Part shown: positions 1 through 7,655 of the stretch, piece by piece
Layout of the letters: each line of letters begins with the position of its first letter
Numbering within the stretch: the stretch's first letter is position 1
From: an uncultured Alphaproteobacteria bacterium
GTDB taxonomy: Bacteria; Pseudomonadota; Alphaproteobacteria; Micropepsales; Micropepsaceae
DNA length: 62,450 bases
NCBI GenBank assembly: GCA_937865685.1
Contig: CALMGU010000057.1
Location: 1-62,450 of the forward strand
Direction of reading: 5' to 3'
Position numbers and translations under genes: made by a program
Notes under the pieces: model-generated
Told to the model about the DNA's origin: nothing
Databases searched by the model: none
The model's input: only the letters and a program-made list of their open reading frames with translations

Positions 1-333
1 GGTGGCAAAGCCCATGACTTTTTCAACGCCGGCGCGATTGTACCAGCTGCGGTCGAACAGCATGATTTCCCCTGCCGTTGGCAGATGCCGGACATACCGC
101 TGGAAATACCATTGCCCCCGTTCCTTGTCGTTCGGCTTGCCGAGCGCCACGATGCGGCATTCCTTGGGATCGAGCGGTTCGGAAATGGCCTTGATCGCGC
201 CGCCTTTGCCCGCGGTGTCGCGCCCTTCGAACAGGATCAGTATCCGCTCACCCTTGGCCTTCGCCCATCGCGCCATGGCGACGAGTTCCAGGTGCATTTC
301 ATCGAGAATGCGCTCGTATTTCTTGTCCTTCAT
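1..333 (-). CDS. ppk2: polyphosphate kinase 2 (PPK2), N-terminal part, cut by window edge
   Basis: The first 111 residues of a PPK2-family kinase are present; the rest lies beyond the left edge. PPK2 enzymes transfer phosphate between polyphosphate and nucleotides (NDP or NMP) in the cytoplasm. The P-loop reads FEGRDTAGKGGAIKAI, and further on come the family motifs GQWYFQRYVRHLP and FDRSWYNRAGVEKVMGF, so family membership is clear. The start ATG at 333 gives MKDKKYERIL, matching where PPK2 proteins usually begin. It lies 44 bases after the stop of the upstream frame, whose last third is exopolyphosphatase, so a polyphosphate-metabolism pair is likely at this end. The nucleotide class (I, II or III) cannot be decided from this fragment. 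Confidence 0.9.
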   Translation of the reverse strand, partial: MKDKKYERILDEMHLELVAMARWAKAKGERILILFEGRDTAGKGGAIKAISEPLDPKECRIVALGKPNDKERGQWYFQRYVRHLPTAGEIMLFDRSWYNRAGVEKVMGFAT

Positions 334-377
334 GGGTCTTGTCCCCGCCAACGCAACCGCCCAAAAGGGCGGAACGG

Positions 378-1283
378 TCAGTTCGACCTTAGGAACCGTT
401 TGCGGGCCTTGTCGATCACATTCCACACCGGCTCGACCCCGAGGTGGCCAGCCAATAGCCTGAGATCGCGCACGACTCCTTCGTTGACCAGTGTGTCCAG
501 GGGCGGAGTCATGGCCATGACCAGTCGGCCTTGTTCGACCGACAGCGTGCAATCTGCCAGCGATTGCTTGGCAAAGCTGCTGAAACGCTTGCACAGCCTT
601 ATGGCCAGCCCGCGAGCCTGGGCGCGGTGAAGGTCCTTCGCCGCGGCAAGCGCCGAAATGTCGGGCGGCAGGACAAGCTTTCCGCAACTTGCCAGCACGG
701 TTGCGCCAAGGATCGCCTGCTCGCGCCGCTCGACACCAAGCCAGCGCTTGCGCATGGCCCATTCCACGCCATGCGAGGCACGCAGGTTCGGTTCGAGATA
801 GGACGCGGCCAAGGCAAGCATCGTAGCTGCCGAGTGCAGCCGATCCGGCTCGCCGCCGGTCTCGTCCAGGCTGGTCCACATGGCAACTCGCGCAGCATCT
901 TCCAGCGCCAGGCCCTGCCGCTGCACGAAAGCGGATACCCCTGCCAGCAGAGGATCCTGCGCGCGCACCTTCGGTTCCAATGACCGGTAAACGATCCCTT
1001 CGCGCAGGCCCCATCCCGAATAGACAATCCGCTTGGGCTGCAGCCGGGCAAGCAGCGTTTCCAGCAAGGCCGCGGTGTGTGGCATGGCCACCAGCCGCGA
1101 TGCCGATATGCCGGTGCTGTCGCCCAGCGCGTCGGCGGAGAGATTTGCGATCCGGTGCGCAAAGGCGACGGCAGGCGCGCGCCGCTGCGAATGGCCGTGC
1201 GGATCGTCGATCGTCAGCCCAGCCTGGGTGAGCGCCAGCTTGCCAAGGCTGCGAAAGGAGCCGCCGACCAGATAGAGCGGCAC
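378..1283 (-). pseudogene. exopolyphosphatase (Ppx/GppA), C-terminal part lacking the N-terminal catalytic lobe
   Basis: The last 300 or so residues of the chimeric frame match the Ppx/GppA family: PLYLVGGSFRSLGKLAL, then RIVYSGWGLREGIVYRSL and the alpha-helical C-terminal region with a metal-dependent-phosphohydrolase-like fold (HSAATMLALAASYLEP, GVEWAMRKRWLGVERREQAI). Ppx removes terminal phosphates from polyphosphate. The N-terminal ASKHA lobe that should carry the catalytic Glu and the first phosphate-binding loop is absent. A ppk2 gene starts 44 bases after its stop, so this fragment and ppk2 probably come from one real polyphosphate locus. The missing start may lie on another contig. 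Confidence 0.7.
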
Positions 1284-3227
1284 CGCCGCGATCGGCTGCC
1301 CCGGCGAGAAGATCGCATAGACCGGCTCGCTGGTCGAACCCTGCGCGACCGTCAGCCCCCGGGCTTCCGCGACCCGGGCGGCGGGGGCATAGCGCCGGTA
1401 GGCCCGGAGCAGGAACGGGGCCGCCAGGGCCAGCCCGAGCAGGCCCGCCACCATGGCGAAGCCGGCATAGACCCCGAAGGGCTGGATCAACACCACCCAT
1501 TCCCACACCGGTTGCGTGAAATAGCGCAAATGCCGCAACAGGACGATGAGAAGCGCCGCGTGGAAAATCCAGCCGAGCAGCCAGATCCACTTGTTCGCCT
1601 TGAACAGGCTCTCGAACAACACGACCTCGCGGGCGAGCCGCAGAGCGACCCCCGCGTAGGTCGTCGGAGCGGGTGTGGTCGGGATCTTCAATGGGGCCGG
1701 CGTGGCCGCATACTCCCAGACGCGGAATGCGACCCCTCCGACCAGGACTGCCGTGCCGTTCAGAGTCAGCGGAAGCGGCGTCTGCGCAGCGGACGCGGTC
1801 ACGGCGGCAAGATCCGAGCCGAAGATTGCGGCCACGGTCCCTGGCGCCAGTGCCGAGCCCAGCAACCCGCTGAAGTTGTTGATGATGCCGCCCGAACTCA
1901 CCACCGGCGTTCGGCTGGCCGTTACTGACCCGTTCACGCTGGATGTCGTATCGCCCAGCGCCGGCGTTGAGGCCCGCACCGTCACCGCTACCTGCGACAC
2001 CGTTCGGCCCGGCGCCCACGTCGTCGAATAGTTCCCGTCCCCCAGCGGGCGCAACGGCAGCGGCGGATCTCCGTTTGAAAAGTTAGCCACCACCTGCGCC
2101 GCACTGACCGGATCTCCGCAATCATCCGTCACCTTTACCGTCAGCGGAACCGGCCACGCCGCCGGTGTCGCGGACTGGGGAAGCCTTCCAAACGTCGCCC
2201 CATTCGGCAGGTTCACCGGTACCATCAAAGGCTCCGCGCTCTCACTTTCCGGCCGCACGGGCGTGAGATCCACCGCCACCAGGCTGTTGGCGTAAAGGCC
2301 GCTGCCATGACGCTTGCCGCCATAGAAGTCGGAAGTGGGAGATTCGACCGGCAGATAAGCCAGATTGGCAACCGGATCGGCCGTGATCTGCGTCCACACG
2401 CCGGTATTGCCGGTATATTCGTTGGAGCCGTCCAGCCAAGTCTCCGCGCCGGGCTCGCCCTTTTGCGGAATGGTGCGGAACTGCCACAGACGCTTGCCGG
2501 TGCGCACGTCGAAGGCGCGCGCCGAACCCTTGTTGTTCTTGAAGCTGGTGGGGGTGAAGCCTTCGCGGAAGGCCGAGCCCACCATCACCCGGTCGCCCAC
2601 CACGGTCGGCGTCGAATGCAAGCCGATTTCACCCGTGGTCAGGTCGGGAAAAATCTTCTGGTCGTCATCGGCTTTCAGGTCGACGGCGCCGTTATTGCCG
2701 AAGCTGGGAATGCGCTGGCCGGTCTTGGCGTCCAGCGCGATCAGCTGATAGCCCGGCGTGACATAAAGAATGCGGGCTTCCTTGCCGTCGCTCCAATAGG
2801 AGACGCCGCGGCCGGAAAGCTGACGGGGCGCGGCGGCGCCGCGCGCGCCCTCCTTCTCGCCATGCGTCCAGAGCAATTCACCGGTCACTGCGTCTAGCGC
2901 GACCACCGCGCGGCGCGAACCGGCCGTGGTGTAGAGTACGCCGCCGATTTCCAAGGGCGTGCCTTCCAGCTTGAACTCCGGACGGTTGCCCAGATTGTCG
3001 GTCTTGAAGCGCCACGCCACTTCCAGCTTGGAGAAGTTGGACGCGTTGATCTGGTCCAGCGACTTGAAACGGCTGCCGGTGATGTCGCCGGTATAGGCCG
3101 TCCAGTCCACATTCTGACCGGTCTGGGCAAAGGCCATATGCCCGCCCAGCATCAGCGCCATCAATCCTGCGCCGGCAATCAATTTCTTCTTCGTCGATGT
3201 CATATCCTTCGCCTTCTCAACAAACAT
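378..3227 (-). CDS. chimeric 949-codon reading frame (PQQ dehydrogenase / Ig-like / NarI-DsrM-like / Ppx)
   Basis: One uninterrupted frame runs through pieces of unrelated families, all in phase. Residues about 1-322 are the N-terminal third of an exported PQQ-dependent dehydrogenase. About 323-500 resemble the surface modules common in Solibacter-type acidobacteria. About 501-601 are a NarI/DsrM-like haem-binding membrane segment. About 602-648 are unassigned, and about 649-949 are the C-terminal part of exopolyphosphatase Ppx. None of the first three is complete, and the catalytic parts of the dehydrogenase and of Ppx are missing, so no sensible function is expected. The real start of the first piece is probably the second ATG, at 3203, giving a clean Sec signal (MTSTKKKLIAGAGLMALMLG). 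A false join in the assembly is the simplest explanation, although three in-frame joins by chance is surprising. The parts are listed separately below. Confidence 0.8.
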   Translation of the reverse strand: MFVEKAKDMTSTKKKLIAGAGLMALMLGGHMAFAQTGQNVDWTAYTGDITGSRFKSLDQINASNFSKLEVAWRFKTDNLGNRPEFKLEGTPLEIGGVLYTTAGSRRAVVALDAVTGELLWTHGEKEGARGAAAPRQLSGRGVSYWSDGKEARILYVTPGYQLIALDAKTGQRIPSFGNNGAVDLKADDDQKIFPDLTTGEIGLHSTPTVVGDRVMVGSAFREGFTPTSFKNNKGSARAFDVRTGKRLWQFRTIPQKGEPGAETWLDGSNEYTGNTGVWTQITADPVANLAYLPVESPTSDFYGGKRHGSGLYANSLVAVDLTPVRPESESAEPLMVPVNLPNGATFGRLPQSATPAAWPVPLTVKVTDDCGDPVSAAQVVANFSNGDPPLPLRPLGDGNYSTTWAPGRTVSQVAVTVRASTPALGDTTSSVNGSVTASRTPVVSSGGIINNFSGLLGSALAPGTVAAIFGSDLAAVTASAAQTPLPLTLNGTAVLVGGVAFRVWEYAATPAPLKIPTTPAPTTYAGVALRLAREVVLFESLFKANKWIWLLGWIFHAALLIVLLRHLRYFTQPVWEWVVLIQPFGVYAGFAMVAGLLGLALAAPFLLRAYRRYAPAARVAEARGLTVAQGSTSEPVYAIFSPGQPIAAVPLYLVGGSFRSLGKLALTQAGLTIDDPHGHSQRRAPAVAFAHRIANLSADALGDSTGISASRLVAMPHTAALLETLLARLQPKRIVYSGWGLREGIVYRSLEPKVRAQDPLLAGVSAFVQRQGLALEDAARVAMWTSLDETGGEPDRLHSAATMLALAASYLEPNLRASHGVEWAMRKRWLGVERREQAILGATVLASCGKLVLPPDISALAAAKDLHRAQARGLAIRLCKRFSSFAKQSLADCTLSVEQGRLVMAMTPPLDTLVNEGVVRDLRLLAGHLGVEPVWNVIDKARKRFLRSN
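1425..1727 (-). other. NarI/DsrM-like membrane segment inside the chimeric frame
   Basis: Residues about 501-601 read like the middle of a nitrate-reductase gamma or DsrM-type cytochrome b subunit: FRVWEYAATPAPLKIPTTPA, LAREVVLFESLFKANKWIWL, then a hydrophobic helix with two spaced histidines (WIFHAALLIVLLRHLRYF) that would bind haem, and a further helix ending GFAMVAGLLGLAL. DsrM works with other Dsr proteins in sulfur metabolism and is typical of sulfur-oxidising proteobacteria; no other dsr or nar gene is in this window. Both ends are missing. This is a second piece without any logical connection to its neighbours. Confidence 0.55.
1728..2261 (-). other. Ig-like / Solibacter-type surface module inside the chimeric frame
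   Basis: Residues about 323-500 of the chimeric frame are rich in Pro, Thr, Ser and Val, with a bacterial Ig-like stretch (VPLTVKVTDDCGDPVSAA, GNYSTTWAPGRTVSQVAVTV). It is followed by NNFSGLLGSALAPGTVAAI and FGSDLA, which strongly recall the TIGR03437 domain found many times in Solibacter/Bryobacter genomes (pattern: alanine-proline-gly start, IFGSNLA). I know that domain mainly from Acidobacteria, which makes this piece foreign to an alphaproteobacterial chromosome. The domain breaks off where a conserved second half would be expected, near base 1730. Confidence 0.55.
2262..3203 (-). pseudogene. PQQ-dependent dehydrogenase, N-terminal fragment
   Basis: This is the first piece of the chimeric frame. 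After a signal peptide ending near AHMAFA/Q-type residues (GGHMAFAQ) it reads DWTAYTGDITGSRFKSLDQI and continues with beta-propeller blades of the quinoprotein alcohol/glucose dehydrogenase type (LEVAWRFKTDNLG, VVALDAVTGELLW, LIALDAKTGQRIPSFG). Family members oxidise alcohols or sugars in the periplasm with PQQ and are normally 600-700 residues or longer. Here the similarity stops after YANSLVAVDL, near base 2265, where the protein should continue with another propeller blade. It sits in the same orientation as the downstream-lying TonB receptor gene (to its right), a common pairing in sugar or aromatic catabolism, so this piece most likely belongs to the main genome. Confidence 0.75.
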
Positions 3228-3520
3228 GGATTGGAACGGCGCGCATCAACGCGGCCGCGGGGTCAAGCGGCGGCTTTCGGACCGCCGTTGGAAATTCAGA
3301 ATAGAAACTGGAGATGGCCGCCCTGGCAGCAAACGCGAATTTCGCTGGAAATCGCAGCCGCTTGTGCCACGCCAGCCCTCATCGCATCACTGCGAATGGT
3401 ACCCATGAACATCCTCCCAGATGTTGGTTTATCGCCGCAATACCAGCCCGAGCGCGTCGGACCGCTTCGGGTCCGTTGACGCTGAAGCTACCCCCTGGTT
3501 CCGCCAGAGACAATAGCCAA
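3228..3520. other. intergenic stretch upstream of the PQQ-dehydrogenase fragment
   Basis: No convincing gene is visible between the start of the dehydrogenase fragment and the terminator of the TonB receptor gene. The promoter of the leftward dehydrogenase gene must lie here. No clear operator, riboswitch or RNA gene was recognised. Confidence 0.5.
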
Positions 3521-3556
3521 AGAAAACCCGCCCATCTCCGGTCGGAGATGGGCGGG
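3520..3556 (-). terminator. intrinsic terminator of the TonB receptor gene
   Basis: A perfect 13-bp stem (left arm CCCGCCCATCTCC at 3527-3539, right arm 3544-3556) closes a four-base loop. Read on the minus strand, the stem is followed by TTTTCTTT. It lies about 33 bases after the receptor's stop codon. Confidence 0.85.
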
Positions 3557-3589
3557 CTGATAACAAATCAGGTCCTGCTCAGACCGGAC

Positions 3590-6358
3590 TCAGAAGTTGT
3601 AGGTGATGCGGCCATAATAGTAGCCGCCGTTCGGATTGTAGGCCGAACCGATATAGTTGCGGTCGATGTTAGAGCCGGTGTTGACCAGCTGCGCCGCGCC
3701 CGTGTTGGGGTTGGGCGTGGTGGTCACGAACGGCGCCGTGTTCGGGCGGATACCGAAAATGTTGTTGCCGCCGATGGCGAACTGCAACTGATCGGTCACG
3801 TCATACCGGGCTTCCAGATCGGTGATGCCGACCGCGGCCTGGTTCTCGGTATAGAACGGCGCGCCGCCATTGGGCGTGCCGAAGCCATGGACCGGACCGT
3901 AATAGGTCTCGCGGAGGGTGACGCCGAACTTGTCCAGCGACCAGTTGGCCGCCAGGTTGATCTTCTCCTGCGGCGCACGGTGCGTGATGCCGAACAGACC
4001 CGAGAAGCTGAAGAAGGTCGCGTTCGGCGTGGATGCCAACAACACCGCCGGCACCGGAGCGATGCTCGAGACCGAGGTCTGGGTGTAGTTGCCGGCCAAG
4101 GTCCAATCGACCAGACCATAATCGCCGAAGTCGGTCGGATAATTGACCGTCAGATCGACGCCCTGGGTCAGAGTGTTGATGCCGTTGATGAAGGAGGTGA
4201 CGCCCGACTGCACCACCGTCGGATCCAGCACATTGCCGTGCGCCAGGATCGCATCGGTGACCAGCGGCGAATTGATCGCGCCGCCGACATTGTTGATGGT
4301 GCTGGTCAAGACGATGCGGTTGCCCAGGGCGATGCTGTAGGCATCGACCGTGACGCTGAGATCGGCCAGCGGATGGGCGACGATACCCACGCTGTACTGT
4401 GTCGAGTTCTCAGGCTTCAGGTTCTGGATGCCCAGGACCTTGGCGGCAGCCGAGTTCGCCGGCAGCTGCACGGTGGCCGCGGTCGGCGTGACGTTGGTGG
4501 CCGAGTAGAACTCTTCCGCCAGGGTCGGCGCGCGGAAGCCGGTCGACAAAGTGCCACGAACCGCAAATTCCGGCGTGATGTCGTAACGAGCGGTGATCTT
4601 GCCGATCTTGGCATCGCCGAAGTCGGTATAGTGCTCGAACCGGCCGGCGACATCGAGCTGCAGTTCCGGAATGGGAGCCAGCGCCAAGTCGATGTAACCC
4701 GCATAGTTCTTGCGGCTATGGATGCCCGCGTCGGTCGCCGCGAAGCCCGGGAAGGACTGCGAACCTTCCTTATAGGAAGAGGCGAAGTCGCCCTGACGGA
4801 TCGAATAGGAATCTTCGCGGGCTTCCAGGCCCACCGCGACCGTCAGAGGCGAGGCCATGCCGATATTGAAGGGATGGGTCGCATCGATGGTGCCGACAAA
4901 TTCCGAGGCGGTGAAAGTGCCGTCATAGAAGTTGGTCGGCGACTGGTGGGTGTCGATGAACAGCGAGCGGTTGCCCGAGTTCCAGGTGTAGATGTTGTCG
5001 ATATCCTTGCCGTAGCCTATGTTGGCGTCGACATCCCAGCCGGCGAGATTGAACTTCACGCCCGCATTGTACTGATAGTCGTCTTCCTTCAGCACTTCCT
5101 GCGGATTGAAGCCCTTCGGCGCGAACACCAGCTCGCCCGGAGTATAGAGCGTGCCGGCCTGACCCGAAGAGATGATCACGCCGTTGGAATTCAGGCCGTT
5201 GTTGCCCAGCGGCAGAACGCCGGCGCCTTTGCCGGTATCCACGCCGATGGCGCAGACCGGAGTGATGCCGTTCGCCAAAGTCGCCGTGTTGTAGCCCTGG
5301 CGATTGGTCGCCGAGCAAGGCTGGCTGGAGCCCGGCGATGCGATGACCTGGGTCGGCAGACGGTCATTTTCGTTCGCCTTGGCGAAGCGATGGCCATAGC
5401 TGCCGAAGCCGTAGATCTGAACATTGTCGGAGATATCGTAGCCCGTGTTCACCATCGCGGTGGTCAGCTGGAACGCAGCATCGCCCGAAATGTGATTGGT
5501 GCGCGGATAGCCGGGAATGGCCTGACGCTGCGCCAGGGGAATGCAGACGCCGCCCGTGCAAGGCACGACGCCGGCCGCATTCGCGACATTGGTCGGATTG
5601 CCCGGCGTGCCGCCCACGCCGATCGAGCCTTCGGCCACGGTGTTGCCGTTGGCGTCGATCAGGCGATTGTCGGGGCCGCCATTCTGGGTGAAGTTGTGGA
5701 ACTTCTTGTCCACGGTGACATTGACGAAGCCCTTGTCGAACAGGGGCATGCCCATGTTGAAGGCGATGTCATAGGACTGGCCTTCATTGCTGTAATTCTG
5801 GCCGCTGGTGAACTCCACCTTGCCGCCGGACGACTTCTTCTTGAGCATGATGTTGACCACGCCGGCGATGGCGTCGGTGCCGTACTGGGCGGCCGCGCCG
5901 TCCATCAAGACTTCGATATGGTCGATCGCCGCGGTCGGAATCAGCGAAATGTCGGGCGCCGCGCTGCCGCCGAAGGCGCCGCCGAGAACGTGCAGGTTGC
6001 CGGTGCCGTGACGGCGCTTGCCGTTCACCATCACCAGGGTCGCGTTGGGCGAGAGGCCGCGAAGCGCCGCCGAGAGCGTCAGGTTGGCGAGGTCGCCGCC
6101 CACCGCTTCCACGTTGAAGGACGGAACGGTCTGGCCCAGGGCCTGGCGGAGGTCGGCCGAGCCGGCGCCGCGGGTCAGCGAGTCGGAGCCCAGCACGGTG
6201 ATGGGCGCGGCGCTGTCGGCGGCCGTCATGCCCTGCACGCGGGTGCCGGTCACAACCACGGTTTCATTTTCGGCGTTCTGCGCGAAGGCGGGTGCCGCGA
6301 CAACGGCGAACGCCGTTACGGACGCGCCGATGAGCAAGGAGTTCTTCAGATTGAGCAC
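3590..6358 (-). CDS. TonB-dependent outer-membrane receptor
   Basis: The 922-residue protein has a signal peptide (MLNLKNSLLIGASVTAFAVV, cleaved after APAFAQ), a TonB box region (NETVVVTGTRVQG) and a plug domain (PITVLGSDSLTRGAGSADLR, MDGAAAQYGTDAIAGVVNIM). A long beta-barrel follows, ending in an aromatic residue (YYGRITYNF) as outer-membrane proteins do. Such receptors import large substrates with energy from TonB-ExbBD. The size and the plug style (GSADLRQALGQ, RRHGTGNLHVLGG) fit the iron- or sugar-receptor subfamily typical of Caulobacterales and relatives. The substrate is unknown. It is followed by its own terminator, so it is probably transcribed alone from the AT-rich region to its right. 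Pairing with a PQQ dehydrogenase suggests carbohydrate or aromatic substrates, which is inference. Confidence 0.93.
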   Translation of the reverse strand: MLNLKNSLLIGASVTAFAVVAAPAFAQNAENETVVVTGTRVQGMTAADSAAPITVLGSDSLTRGAGSADLRQALGQTVPSFNVEAVGGDLANLTLSAALRGLSPNATLVMVNGKRRHGTGNLHVLGGAFGGSAAPDISLIPTAAIDHIEVLMDGAAAQYGTDAIAGVVNIMLKKKSSGGKVEFTSGQNYSNEGQSYDIAFNMGMPLFDKGFVNVTVDKKFHNFTQNGGPDNRLIDANGNTVAEGSIGVGGTPGNPTNVANAAGVVPCTGGVCIPLAQRQAIPGYPRTNHISGDAAFQLTTAMVNTGYDISDNVQIYGFGSYGHRFAKANENDRLPTQVIASPGSSQPCSATNRQGYNTATLANGITPVCAIGVDTGKGAGVLPLGNNGLNSNGVIISSGQAGTLYTPGELVFAPKGFNPQEVLKEDDYQYNAGVKFNLAGWDVDANIGYGKDIDNIYTWNSGNRSLFIDTHQSPTNFYDGTFTASEFVGTIDATHPFNIGMASPLTVAVGLEAREDSYSIRQGDFASSYKEGSQSFPGFAATDAGIHSRKNYAGYIDLALAPIPELQLDVAGRFEHYTDFGDAKIGKITARYDITPEFAVRGTLSTGFRAPTLAEEFYSATNVTPTAATVQLPANSAAAKVLGIQNLKPENSTQYSVGIVAHPLADLSVTVDAYSIALGNRIVLTSTINNVGGAINSPLVTDAILAHGNVLDPTVVQSGVTSFINGINTLTQGVDLTVNYPTDFGDYGLVDWTLAGNYTQTSVSSIAPVPAVLLASTPNATFFSFSGLFGITHRAPQEKINLAANWSLDKFGVTLRETYYGPVHGFGTPNGGAPFYTENQAAVGITDLEARYDVTDQLQFAIGGNNIFGIRPNTAPFVTTTPNPNTGAAQLVNTGSNIDRNYIGSAYNPNGGYYYGRITYNF

Positions 6359-6696
6359 GTGGATATTCCCCTGAATGTTGGTCTTCTGAACGCTCGGAAG
6401 AAACCGCCTTGGCTATACCAAGGTATGGTATTTCTCCCGTATAGGCCTATGGATTCGGCCATATCAGGGGGTGATATTGCACTAATGGATATGAGTCTAC
6501 AGCTAACGGATCATATCAATACGCAAAACAGTCAGAAAATGTCCATTTTGCACAACTTTTGTACATTTCACCCCACTACAGAGGTGCCTACACTTCAGGC
6601 GGGGATTTGGCATTCCATAGGGAAAGCAACAGCTTGTAATCCAATGGCGAATTGTCACCCGGATGACTCATCGGCTGTTGCGTGAATACACCAAAC
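6359..6696 (-). promoter_or_regulatory. AT-rich upstream region of the TonB receptor gene
   Basis: About 340 bases without a gene and clearly richer in A and T than the surroundings (most of 6421-6690). This is the only place for the receptor's promoter. A small inverted repeat, CCTTGG-CTATA-CCAAGG at 6407-6423, lies about 50 bases before the start codon and could be an operator. No known riboswitch pattern was recognised. Confidence 0.35.
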
Positions 6697-6729
6697 AAAA
6701 AAAAGCGGATGCCGGAGGCATCCGCTTTT
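6697..6729 (-). terminator. intrinsic terminator after the amine oxidase / cytochrome / RidA operon
   Basis: A 13-bp stem, AAAAGCGGATGCC (6701-6713) with its complement at 6717-6729, closes a three-base loop. On the minus strand the hairpin is followed by eight T residues. It sits 24 bases after the RidA stop codon and marks the end of that operon. Confidence 0.88.
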
Positions 6730-6752
6730 CATGAACGCTGGTGCGTCGAGCG

Positions 6753-7220
6753 TTAGCGGGTCTTTTTGACCGCAACCAGCTCGATTTCCACCAGATCCGA
6801 CGATCCGACCAAGGCTGCGACCTGAATTGTCGCGCGGGCGGGCTTATTGGGCTGGGCGGTGGTGCCGAACTCCTTGAGCCAGGAGGAATTCATTCCGGCG
6901 AAGTCCATCTTGCCGCCCTTGGCCGGGTCACCGACCAGAAAGACATGCGCCTGCACCACATCGCCAAAAGTGAGGCCGTGCTTGGCAAGCTCGGCCTTGA
7001 GGCCGGTCAAGGTGGCCGCCGTTTGGGCGGCGGTATCGGCACCCTCCCCGGTCGAGCCGCTGACATAATAGGTGTCGAAACCGGCAGGCACCCTCACCGA
7101 GCTGGCAAAGGGCGCTTTGCCATCCTGATTGCGCACCACCATGTCGGCGGCAATCGCGCCGGACACGAAAAGACCGGCGCCAAGCGCCGCGACGCACGCG
7201 TATTTCAGAGCCTTGTTCAT
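6753..7220 (-). CDS. exported RidA-family (YjgF/UK114) imine deaminase
   Basis: The 155-residue protein begins with a Sec signal peptide (MNKALKYACVAALGAGLFVS, then GAIAAD) followed by a complete Rid domain. The substrate-carboxylate-binding arginine of active RidA proteins is kept in NKPARATIQVAAL (Arg129). RidA hydrolyses reactive enamines and imines to ketones plus ammonia; most members are cytoplasmic, so export is notable. The gene has a strong ribosome site (AGGAGGAAT) and lies 19 bases after the cytochrome c gene and in line with an exported flavin amine oxidase. That context implies it removes the imine made by the oxidase in the periplasm. The alternative is that this is one of the non-catalytic Rid subgroups, but the conserved Arg argues against that. 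Confidence 0.88.
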   Translation of the reverse strand: MNKALKYACVAALGAGLFVSGAIAADMVVRNQDGKAPFASSVRVPAGFDTYYVSGSTGEGADTAAQTAATLTGLKAELAKHGLTFGDVVQAHVFLVGDPAKGGKMDFAGMNSSWLKEFGTTAQPNKPARATIQVAALVGSSDLVEIELVAVKKTR

Positions 7221-7239
7221 ATCATTCCTCCTCTATGGA

Positions 7240-7641
7240 TCAGGGACGCGTTGCCTTGACGTCGGCCGGCGTTACCTTGTCCTTGTAGTTGTTGCCGAAA
7301 TGCGTGCGGATATAGTTGACCACATCGGCGACCTGCTGGTCGGAGAACATTCCGCCCAGAGCCGGCATCGCCTTCTGGCCATTGACGATCACCGAGACCG
7401 GATAGCCCGCGACTTCCAGCTTCGGATTCTTGGCAAGCGCCGGATACATGCCCGCGCCGACCGCCCCCTTGGCGTCCGGCATATGGCAGCCCTGGCAGAC
7501 ATTCTTGAAGATGGCCTCGCCACCCTGCTCGGTAAAGCCGCCACGGCCGCCGCCGGCACCGGCGCCCTGGGCAAAAGCGCCCGTCGAAACAGAAAGGCCC
7601 AGCAGCAGCGCCGACCCCATAACCACAAATGCAGATTTCAT
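7240..7641 (-). CDS. exported class I cytochrome c (monohaem)
   Basis: The 133-residue protein starts at the ATG at 7641, which has a good ribosome site (GGAGGGGATT). A longer open frame exists upstream but lies inside the oxidase gene. The signal peptide MKSAFVVMGSALLLGLSVST ends at GAFAQ. The haem site is CQGCH and the axial methionine is likely in MPALGGMFS. The C-terminal helix (QQVADVVNYIRTHFG) is typical of small soluble cytochromes c. It sits between an exported flavin amine oxidase and an exported RidA, so it is the obvious electron acceptor for the flavoenzyme. This parallels NicA2 and related amine dehydrogenases, which pass electrons to a cytochrome c rather than oxygen. Confidence 0.92.
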   Translation of the reverse strand: MKSAFVVMGSALLLGLSVSTGAFAQGAGAGGGRGGFTEQGGEAIFKNVCQGCHMPDAKGAVGAGMYPALAKNPKLEVAGYPVSVIVNGQKAMPALGGMFSDQQVADVVNYIRTHFGNNYKDKVTPADVKATRP

Positions 7642-7655
7642 AATCCCCTCCGAAA

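Noticed and set aside
3314..6685. A 1123-codon open frame on the plus strand
   Set aside because: It is the mirror of the TonB receptor gene; its translation is rich in Arg, Gly and Val without any family likeness, while the minus strand gives a complete receptor with signal peptide.
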